Assembly: GCA_016712675.1 (NCBI GenBank)
Contig: JADJQR010000001.1
Coordinates: 3,782,001 to 3,846,000 of the forward strand
From: a bacterium
GTDB taxonomy: Bacteria > Krumholzibacteriota > Krumholzibacteriia > LZORAL124-64-63
Direction of reading: 5' to 3'
DNA length: 64,000 nucleotides
Below are positions 34,515 through 42,600 of the stretch, in pieces. The notes below the pieces were generated by a model. That model was not told the DNA's origin. It did no database searches and worked only from the letters and a program-made list of their open reading frames with translations. A program made the translations under genes and the position numbers. Within the stretch, counting starts at the first letter, position 1; each line of letters starts with the position of its first letter.

Positions 34515-35854
34515 GCCGTCTCCCCTGCCGCCACCGCGGTGGCCACCGGGGCCGGCGGCGTCCCGTGGTCCACCATCGCGAACCGATCGCGGATCAGCGC
34601 GTAATACCGCCCCACTGTCTCCAGCGGCACGTTTTCCGCGTTCAGGTAGATGCAGCGGTCGATGTCGAAGCTCATCGTCTTGCCGAAGTCGATGTTGAGG
34701 CGGTCGAAGTCCATGTCCAGGCTGACCAGGCCCTTCGCCAGCGCCAGGTCCCAGTACGGCGTGCCGGGGATCGGCGTCGTCAGGTAGAGGCCGTTGATGC
34801 GGAAGCGGCCCCGGTTGCGCTCGAGGAACTCCACGGTCAGGTCCAGGTCCTCCACCGTCTCGCCCGGCGTGCCCAGCATGAAGGCGGCGCTGACCTCAAG
34901 CCCGTGCGCCAGCCCGAGGTCGATGCAGCGCTGATGGCTGGCCACCGAGGCCCACGAACCCTTCATCCGCTTGAGCAGGCGGTCGCTGCCGGTCTCACCG
35001 CCGAAGCGGATGGAGCGGAAGCCCATGCGGCGAGCCGCGTCGAACAGGCCGTCCTCGGCCAGGTTGCTGGTCGTGAAGCCGTGGAACGTGAACCGGTCCC
35101 GTAGGCCCTCGGCCGCCAGCAGGTCGGCGATCGCAAAGACGCGGTTGCGGTCGGCGAAGAACAGGTCGTCCAGCAGGTAGATGCTGGTGGCGTCGTAGTC
35201 GCGCACCAGGTCCTTCAGCTCGTCGACGAAGAACCGCGCGCTGTGGTTGCGCAGCCGACCCCAGTGGCGGGTCGAGGCGCAGAACTCGCAGCGGTAGGCA
35301 CAGCCGCGGGAGCTGAACATGACGATGTTGCGCGCGCCGCGCGAGATGTTCCGCAACGGGCGCGGCAGGTCGTCCGGCGGGATGCGCGGCGGCTGCGGGT
35401 TGATGCGCACGTCGTCGCGACCGGACCCCTCGCGCCAGCAGATGCCGGGCACGACCGCCAGCCTCGCGGCGGGGAACGCGCCCGTCTCGCGGAAGCAGCG
35501 CACCAGCTCGGTCATCGGCAGCTCACCCTCGCCCAGCACGCCGGCCGCGAACTCGAGGTCCAGGCGCTGCGGCAGGGCCGAGATGTGGTAGCCTCCCAGG
35601 ATCACCGGGACGTCCAGTTCACATCGTACGCGCGCGGCCACCTGCCGCGCCTGGTTGTAGCACTGCGTGACCGAGCTGATGGCCACCAGATCCGGCCGCA
35701 GGGCGATGACCTCGTCCGGCGTCGCGGTGATGCGGACGTCCAGGTCGGGGAACTCACGCTGCAACCAGGCGCCGACGTAGCCGGGGCCGAGTGGGAACTG
35801 GTGGCGGTGCAGTTCGTCCTCCGGCAACGAGGCGATGAAGAACACGATCCTCAT
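34505..35854 (-). CDS. B12-binding-domain radical SAM enzyme
   Basis: A 449-residue enzyme. The N-terminal third (about 1-125) is a cobalamin-binding-type Rossmann domain (Pro-Leu-Gly-Pro-Gly-Tyr-Val-Gly, Ile-Leu-Gly-Gly-Tyr-His). It lacks a clear Asp-x-His-x2-Gly, so B12 may bind base-off without a His ligand. The radical SAM core has Cys185-x3-Cys189-x2-Cys192 for the 4Fe-4S cluster and Gly-Gly-Glu-Thr-Gly near 282. Such enzymes often methylate or rearrange unreactive carbons. It overlaps both neighbours, so it belongs to the glycan operon. Confidence 0.9.
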   Translation of the reverse strand: MRIVFFIASLPEDELHRHQFPLGPGYVGAWLQREFPDLDVRITATPDEVIALRPDLVAISSVTQCYNQARQVAARVRCELDVPVILGGYHISALPQRLDLEFAAGVLGEGELPMTELVRCFRETGAFPAARLAVVPGICWREGSGRDDVRINPQPPRIPPDDLPRPLRNISRGARNIVMFSSRGCAYRCEFCASTRHWGRLRNHSARFFVDELKDLVRDYDATSIYLLDDLFFADRNRVFAIADLLAAEGLRDRFTFHGFTTSNLAEDGLFDAARRMGFRSIRFGGETGSDRLLKRMKGSWASVASHQRCIDLGLAHGLEVSAAFMLGTPGETVEDLDLTVEFLERNRGRFRINGLYLTTPIPGTPYWDLALAKGLVSLDMDFDRLNIDFGKTMSFDIDRCIYLNAENVPLETVGRYYALIRDRFAMVDHGTPPAPVATAVAAGETACV

Positions 35855-37107
35855 GGCTTCACCGCCGCCTGCTGCTGTGCCGGCAGCTGCAGTCCCTCGG
35901 CCACCGCCAGTTCGGCGTAACGCGCGGCCTGGGCCCGCAGGTCGGCAACCCGTGCCGCCAAGCGACGCCGCCGCACCCGGTCATCGGCCAGGAGCGTCGC
36001 CACGCCGCGGTCCAGCGTGTCGGCAGTCAGAGATTCGAGGGGCACGCGCTCGTGGCACCCTGGCAGGTGGTCCAGGAATCCGTGCATCTTGGGCAGGTAG
36101 TCCAGCCCGAGGGGGGGGGTGCCGCCGATGGCGCTGAAGACCGCACCATGCAGGCGACTGGCCACTGTCGTCGCCGCCATTCCGTAGAGGGCGATGAGAT
36201 CGAGCGGGTGATGCCGCCCGCGTACGACCAGGCAGGCACAGCCGTCCGGCGCGCGCGCGGCCAGGCGCTCGGCCAGCTCGCGGTCGTCGTCCTCGCGGTA
36301 CGTCGACTGCGGCACGAAGAGGAACGTGGCGCGATCCCGCCAACGCTCGAGCAGGCCCAGCACGGCCTCCTCCTGGCGCAATCCCGCCTCGGCGCCCAGC
36401 GGCCGCGAGAGATCGCGCAGACCGAGCGCGATGACCGGTCGACCCGCAGGCAGAGCCAGTCCCTCGGCGCTCAGCACGGCGCGCGCACGATCGGGGGCCG
36501 GCGGCGCCACCGCCAAGGTGGCGTCCGGCAGCAGGTGGATCTCGCGCGGCCGGTCCAGCAGCTCCCTGCACAGCGCGAACGACTCGCAGTCGCGCACCGT
36601 GACCACCGTCGCATCGGCGATGAGCTGTCGCGACAGGTCACGGCCCCACGCCGTACGCAGCGGCCCCACGCTCATCCCGTACAGCATCACCGGACGACGA
36701 TGCAGCCGAGCCAGCCAGCCGTACAGCGACATCAGCGGCACCGGACCGCGCAGCAGGCCGATGGTCTGATCCAGCAGGGCATTGCCCGCGCCCAGCACCA
36801 GCAGGTCGCAACCGGCGATCTCGGCCTGCACGCGTGCGAACGGCTCGGGATCGTCATCGGGGTTAAGCCCGCGGAACCAGCGGCCACGCGCCGCCGCGCC
36901 GCTTTCGTATTCGAGGTTGGGCACCAGTTCGGCGCCCAGCAGCCGGGCGTCCTCATCGTCGGGATGACGCGACAGCGCGCGGAACCGCAGCTCGCGATCG
37001 GGCAGCGCGGCGCGCATTCCCTCCATCAGGGCGATGAGCGGCAGGTCGTCACCCGCGTTGCGGATGCCGTAGGCCCCAGCGCAGAGGATGGTCAAGGGAG
37101 CGGTCAC
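35851..37107 (-). CDS. Polysaccharide pyruvyl transferase family protein
   Basis: A 418-residue CsaB/WcaK-type protein. It has Gly-Asp-Asp near the start, Val-Leu-Gly-Ala-Gly-Asn-Ala-Leu about residue 105, Tyr-Gly-Met-Ser-Val-Gly-Pro-Leu about 142, Val-Thr-Val-Arg-Asp-Cys-Glu-Ser near 170 and Val-Ala-Ser-Arg-Leu-His-Gly-Ala near 318. The last is the family's conserved substrate-site motif. Members add pyruvate ketals to surface sugars or act on related glycan substrates. The start is a GTG (37107), overlapping the upstream stop by four bases, and the end overlaps the radical SAM ATG by four. Confidence 0.92.
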   Translation of the reverse strand: MTAPLTILCAGAYGIRNAGDDLPLIALMEGMRAALPDRELRFRALSRHPDDEDARLLGAELVPNLEYESGAAARGRWFRGLNPDDDPEPFARVQAEIAGCDLLVLGAGNALLDQTIGLLRGPVPLMSLYGWLARLHRRPVMLYGMSVGPLRTAWGRDLSRQLIADATVVTVRDCESFALCRELLDRPREIHLLPDATLAVAPPAPDRARAVLSAEGLALPAGRPVIALGLRDLSRPLGAEAGLRQEEAVLGLLERWRDRATFLFVPQSTYREDDDRELAERLAARAPDGCACLVVRGRHHPLDLIALYGMAATTVASRLHGAVFSAIGGTPPLGLDYLPKMHGFLDHLPGCHERVPLESLTADTLDRGVATLLADDRVRRRRLAARVADLRAQAARYAELAVAEGLQLPAQQQAAVKP

Positions 37108-38345
37108 GGGGCCCTCCGGGACTCGAACAGTTCACACACCGCCGCCTGCGGGAAGCGTTCGGCCGCCTCTGCCAGGATATCGTCCACCAGCGTCCGGTTG
37201 CCGCAGCCGGCCACCAGCCGCACCGGGCCCAGCACCGCCAGTTGCGCGTCGTCCAGGATCGGCACACCCAACAGGCGCCGACCCTGCTTGGTCGGGCTGC
37301 GGTCGTACAACCGGAGACCCTTCCGCACGGCCGCCGGCACCAGCGGCAGGACCTGCCCCAGGTCGGCCCCGGCCCCCCAGACGACGACCGGCGCGCCGGC
37401 GGCCTCCTGCAGGATCGCGGCCAGGCGAACCGCAGCGCGCGCGAACCGATCCTGCTGCCGATCCAACTGTGCGCGGAACTGCGTCACGGCATCGAACCCG
37501 CGCCGCGCCGCCACGCACAGCGACGGATAGCGGCCGATATCGCGGTCCTCCAGGTGCGTCACGGTCAGCCCGCGGGCGGCCAGCGCCGCCGCCAAGCCCG
37601 GTCCCGCGTAATGATGCAGGTGCACGGCATGGATGTTCTGCCCGCTGGCCGGCAGCCCACCGGTGGCGTGCAGGGCGGACGACGGAACCTCGACATAGAG
37701 CCAGCCGCCGGGCGCCACCAGCGCGGACAGGTCGCGCAGGAACAGCGCCGGCGCGGTCACGTGCTCCAGCACGTGGCGGCAGTAGACCAGGTCGTAGACC
37801 CCGGGCCATCCCAGCGTCCGCGGCGCGAAGTCCTGCAACGTGCAGCGCGCGATGGGAACGTCCGGCCGCGTGTCGTACGTCGACGACGGTTCCAGTCCGT
37901 GCACGGCCAGGCCCCAGCGGCGCGCGATGAGCTCGAGCAGCAGACCATTGCCGCACCCGACCTCCAGGCAGGTACCGGTGCCCAGGCCGGTGACGCGGCG
38001 CAGCAACTCGAGGCGATCCTCGTAGACGATCTGCTTGGCCACCGCCGCCTCCGGCACGTGGCGCGCCATCCGGACCGTGGCGTAGTAGCGATCGAGTTCC
38101 GCGGCGTCCGGCAGCGGCCACTGCGAGACGGTGCCGCAACGCGCGCAGCCGTGGTAGACCAGCGAGCGGATCGGCCACTCCGAGCGGTCGGGCGCCGGCG
38201 CCAGGTCCGGGACGACCTGCTCGGCGACCGGCTCGGTACCGACGGCGCCGCACAGCGCGCAGGCGCCGGCGGACGGCGTCGGCGCCGGCGCCGCGTCGGG
38301 TAGGGTGCCTCGCTGCAGGTCCGGCGCGGTCACGAACTGGGGCAT
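37104..38345 (-). CDS. Sugar C-methyltransferase-like protein
   Basis: A 413-residue three-part protein: an N-terminal zinc-ribbon-like segment (Cys-x2-Cys at about 30-33 and 67-70), a central SAM methyltransferase domain (Leu-Glu-Val-Gly-Cys-Gly-Asn-Gly near 130), and a C-terminal Rossmann-like domain (Val-Val-Trp-Gly-Ala-Gly-Ala-Asp near 325). This order matches NDP-hexose C-methyltransferases (Methyltransf_13/23/14). The methyl acceptor would be an activated sugar. The start at 38345 is where homology-like sequence begins. First gene of the minus-strand glycan operon. Confidence 0.85.
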   Translation of the reverse strand: MPQFVTAPDLQRGTLPDAAPAPTPSAGACALCGAVGTEPVAEQVVPDLAPAPDRSEWPIRSLVYHGCARCGTVSQWPLPDAAELDRYYATVRMARHVPEAAVAKQIVYEDRLELLRRVTGLGTGTCLEVGCGNGLLLELIARRWGLAVHGLEPSSTYDTRPDVPIARCTLQDFAPRTLGWPGVYDLVYCRHVLEHVTAPALFLRDLSALVAPGGWLYVEVPSSALHATGGLPASGQNIHAVHLHHYAGPGLAAALAARGLTVTHLEDRDIGRYPSLCVAARRGFDAVTQFRAQLDRQQDRFARAAVRLAAILQEAAGAPVVVWGAGADLGQVLPLVPAAVRKGLRLYDRSPTKQGRRLLGVPILDDAQLAVLGPVRLVAGCGNRTLVDDILAEAAERFPQAAVCELFESRRAP

Positions 38346-38533
38346 GCCTGGGCTCCTCCGGATGGCGGCCCGGGATGCGGGCCGGCGTCGGCAAACAGGC
38401 GCAGCCAAGCAAGTGTCGAGCCCATGCCCTCCGGACCGGGATTGGCACCGTCCTTGATACCGGAATCTCCCGGGACCGCCCCCGCCGGGGGCCGGTCCGC
38501 CTGGATCGCCCGCTGCCGGAACGGAGCCGCTGC

Positions 38534-39541
38534 ATGTCGACCTGGCTGGAACACCTTGCCGAGCCCGCGGCCGATAACCGTCAAGATCCTGCGCAGCAAC
38601 ACGATGGCGGGCAGCCGGCGACCCCCTCGACGGCGTCCGCACACGGCGGCCCCGTGGTCGCCCGCGAGCACGGCGTGGATGTGATCGCGTGCCGACGCTG
38701 CGGGTTCCGGCACGTGACCCCCCTGCCGGATCCGGCCACCATCGACCAGCTTTATACCGAGGACTTCTACGGCTCGCTCCACGCGAACTACATCGCCAGC
38801 CAGCGGGCCAACCTGGCCTGGTGGCGCCTGGAGTTCGGCGCCAAGTACGACCTGTTCGAGGAACTGCTGCCGGCAGGCCGGTGTTCGCTGCTGGATGTCG
38901 GCTCGGGACCCGGTTGGTTCCTGCAGTACGGTTCCGAGCGCGGTTGGCGCACGGTCGGTGTCGAGCCCGGCCGCCCCGCGGCGCAGCACACGCGGCAGGT
39001 ACTCGGGCAGGATGTCATCAACGATTTCTTCACGCCGGCGGCCGTGGCGCGACGGGAGCCCGTCGACGTCGTGCATCTGCACAACGTGCTCGAGCACGTG
39101 CCCGACCCCGCGGCCCTGCTGGACACGGCGCGCGGCGCGCTGGCGCCAGGTGGCCTGGTTTCGGTCACCGTGCCCAATGACTTCAACGCGCTGCAGGAAG
39201 CGCTCGTCCGCCTGCGCGGCCACGCGCGTTGGTGGGTCTCCCCGCGCGAACACCTCAACTACTTCGATCGCCCCGACCTGGAGGCGCTGCTGCGCCGGCA
39301 CGGCTTCGAACCGTGCGCCCACCTGGCCAGCTTCCCGTTGGAGATGTTCGCGCTGATGGGCGAGGACTACCTGGCCGAGCCAGCCCTGGGCAAGGTGATC
39401 CACAGCCGCCGCATGGCCATGGAACAGGCGCTGCACGCGGCCGGCGAGGGTGCGCTCCTGGGCAAGGTGTACCGGGCGCTGGGCGAACTGGGTCTGGGCA
39501 GGACCTTGACCGTGCTGGCCAGGCGGGGGAACGGTCGCTGA
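38534..39541 (+). CDS. SAM-dependent methyltransferase, glycan-type
   Basis: A 335-residue relative of the methyltransferase transcribed the other way. A single Cys-x2-Cys-Gly-Phe-Arg-His lies near residue 52. The SAM domain reads Leu-Leu-Asp-Val-Gly-Ser-Gly-Pro-Gly near 118, then His-Leu-His-Asn-Val-Leu-Glu-His-Val, typical of Methyltransf_23. The C-terminal third is helical without the extra Rossmann domain. CGGAG lies seven bases before the ATG at 38534. The preceding 188-base gap is shared with the divergent operon. The methyl acceptor is likely a sugar or glycolipid. Confidence 0.85.
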   Translation: MSTWLEHLAEPAADNRQDPAQQHDGGQPATPSTASAHGGPVVAREHGVDVIACRRCGFRHVTPLPDPATIDQLYTEDFYGSLHANYIASQRANLAWWRLEFGAKYDLFEELLPAGRCSLLDVGSGPGWFLQYGSERGWRTVGVEPGRPAAQHTRQVLGQDVINDFFTPAAVARREPVDVVHLHNVLEHVPDPAALLDTARGALAPGGLVSVTVPNDFNALQEALVRLRGHARWWVSPREHLNYFDRPDLEALLRRHGFEPCAHLASFPLEMFALMGEDYLAEPALGKVIHSRRMAMEQALHAAGEGALLGKVYRALGELGLGRTLTVLARRGNGR

Positions 39542-39588
39542 CCGCGATTTCGGCCGCGCTTTCCCACCATCCGGACCGCTTTCTGTAC

Positions 39589-39594
39589 TATGAT
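39589..39594 (+). promoter_or_regulatory. -10 element for the subtilase gene
   Basis: TATGAT matches 5 of 6 of the -10 consensus. A start near 39601 gives a very short leader before the ATG at 39616. No clear -35 or extended element. Confidence 0.35.
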
Positions 39595-39615
39595 CCTACA
39601 CGAAAGCCGAGGATC

Positions 39616-42600
39616 ATGAGACGCACCTTCGCCATCGGTGGGCTCTTCGCAGCCCTTTGCCTGGCCGGTTCCGCAACTGCGGCCGATCCGTCGCCGGAGT
39701 ACGCCCCCGGCGCGCTGCTCGTCAGGTTCCAGCCGGGCGTCGCCGCCGCCGACAAGGCCGCCCTGGTCCCCGGCCGGCGGCTGCGGTCGTTCGCGGCCAG
39801 CGGCGTCGAACACTGGCAGCTGGAACCCGGCCTCGACGCGCTGCGGTCGGCCACCGCGCTGGCCACCGACCCGCGTGTCGCCTATGCCGAGCCCGACTAC
39901 CTGCTCAGCATGGCGACCACTCCCGACGACCCGCTCCTGCCGCAGCAGTGGGGCCTGCACAACACCGGCCAGGTCGTCGGCTCCGTGGCCGGCACGCCGG
40001 ACGCCGATATCGATGCCCCCGAAGCCTGGGATGTTCACACCGATGCCCTGTCGGTGATCGTCGCGGTCCTGGACACCGGTATGGACCTGACGCACCCGGA
40101 CCTGGCCGGGAATCTCTGGACCAACCCGGGCGAGATCGCCGCCAACGGATTGGACGACGACGGCAACGGTTACGTCGACGACGTGCACGGCTGGGACTTC
40201 CGCAACGGCGACGCGGATCCCTCGGACGACAACAGCCACGGCACGCACTGCGCGGGTACGATCGGCGCGATCTCCGACAACGGACAGGGCGCGGCCGGCC
40301 TGGCCTGGGGTGTCCGTCTGCTGCCGCTGAAGTTCCAGAACTCAAGCGGTTCGGGCTCCACTTCCGATGCCATCGCGGGGATCGAGTACGCGATCATCGC
40401 GGGGGTGGACGTCATCAATGCCAGCTGGGGGAATCGGGCCTTCTCGCAGGCGCTGCTGGACGCCCTCGGCGCCGCGTATGCGGCCGATGTGTTCTTCGTC
40501 GCTTCGTCGGGCAACGAGGGCACCGACAACGACGACAGGCCGTACTACCCCGCCAGCTACGGGGTCCCGAACGTGATCGTGGTGATGGCGTCCGACAGCC
40601 GCGACCACCGTGCGGACGAATATGCCTGGTCTTCGAACTACGGCGCGACAACGGTCGATCTGGCGGCTCCCGGCGTGCGGATCTGGTCGACCATCCGCAA
40701 CGGCGGCTACATGTACCTGTCGGGCACCTCCATGGCCACGTCGTTCGTGTCGGGTGCCTTGGCGCTGCTGCGCGGGCGCTTCCCGGAGATCACGGTCGAC
40801 GAGGGCCGCGCCCGGCTGCTGGGTGCGGGGCACGACGAGGTGCCGGCGCTGGCGGGGCTCTGCGCGACCGGTGGCCGCCTGAACCTGCGCAAGCTGATCG
40901 CCGATCCCGACACCGTGCCACCGCCCGCGATCGGCGACCTGGCGGTGGCAGGGATCGCCTCGAACTGGGTCACCCTGGACTGGACCTCACCGGGCGATGA
41001 CCGCCAGCTGGATGGCTACGAAGTGCGGTTCGCGACGCAGCCCCTCGTCGACGAAGCCGCCTGGAACTCCGCGACGCCGGCACCGGGAACGCCGCCGCCC
41101 GTCACGGCCGGCACGGGCTGCTCGATGCGCGTGGACGGGCTGGCCGCTGCGGGGACCTACTGGTTCGCGGCGCGGGCGCGCGACGAGTACGGGAACCTGG
41201 GCCCGTTGTCGAACAGCCCGTCCGCGACGCTGCAGCCACCACCGGCGATCGCGGTGACACCATCGGTGCTGGCGGCGGCGGCGGCTCCCGGCGAGCTCGC
41301 CACGCGGACGCTGACCATCGGCAATCCGGGACCCGGCGTGCTCGACTTCACGATCCCGCAGGACCGGACCGCGGCGGGCAAGGCCGGCTCCGGCGGCCCG
41401 GATGGCTACGGCTACGACTGGATCGACAGCGATGCGCCGGGCGGCCCGCTGTTCACGTGGACGGATATCACGGCCACCGGGACGGCGGTGCAACTGGTGG
41501 GTGACTCGAACCAGGGCCCGTTCGAGATCGGCTTCACGTTCCCCTACTACGGCAACATCTTCACCACCTTCGCCGTCAGCACCCACGGCTGCATCAGCCT
41601 GAGTTCGGGTTGGACGACCGGCGCCAACGTCACGCTGCCGTCGCCGCACGCCTCGGGCAACCTGTTGGCGCTGCTGTGGGACGAGATGGTCACCGGGGTG
41701 GGCGCCTGCCACTACCTCCATGACGGAACACGGCTGATCGTCCAGTACACCGGTGTCGAAAGGGTCGATGGGGGCGGCCGGTTCACGATGCAGATGCGCC
41801 TCTACCCCACCGGCGTCGTCGAGTATGCCTACCGGACGCTGCCCGTGCCGGCCTCCGTGGGTGCCACGATTGGCCTTCAGGACGGCGATGGCCGCGAGGG
41901 CCTGACGATCGCCTTCAACGAGGACTATGCGCACGACGAGCTGGCGATCCGCATCTCGCCGCCGCCGCGGTGGCTGGACGTCTCTCCGGCCGCGGGTAGC
42001 GTGCCCGCCGGAGCGAAGCTCGACGTGAAGGTGACGTTCGACGGCGCCGGCCTGTGCGGGACCCGGTTCGACGGGAGCCTGCACGTGCTCAGCAACGATC
42101 CGCAGCGCCCCGACGTGGTGGTACCGGTGGGACTCGACCTGGCCAGCACGCCCGAGTTGGTGGTCGCATCCGACAGCCTCGCGTTCGGCCCGGTGCGGCT
42201 GACGGAGTCCGCGACGCTCGACCTGCGCATCGCCAATGAGGGCTGCGCGCCGCTGACCATCACGGACGTGTCCGTGGCCGGCGCCGGCTTCTCCTGCACG
42301 GCGCCGCTGCCGTTGTCCCTGGAGGTGGCGGCGTCGACCGTGCTGCCGGTGACGTTCGCGCCGCTGGCGCCGGGCAGTATTGTCGGCACGTTGACGCTGT
42401 CGTCCAACGATCCTGAGGTGCCGGCGCTGGTGTTGGCGCTCAGCGGTTCCGGTGAATTCATCCCGGACGTGGCCGTCACGCCGGACGGTTTCGCCGAGGC
42501 GCTGCCGACCAGCGGGACCGCGACGCGGCAGCTGACGATCACCAACCGGGGCATCGCGCCGCTGACGTGGAGCATCCCCGCGATCGCCTACGTGCGCGAT

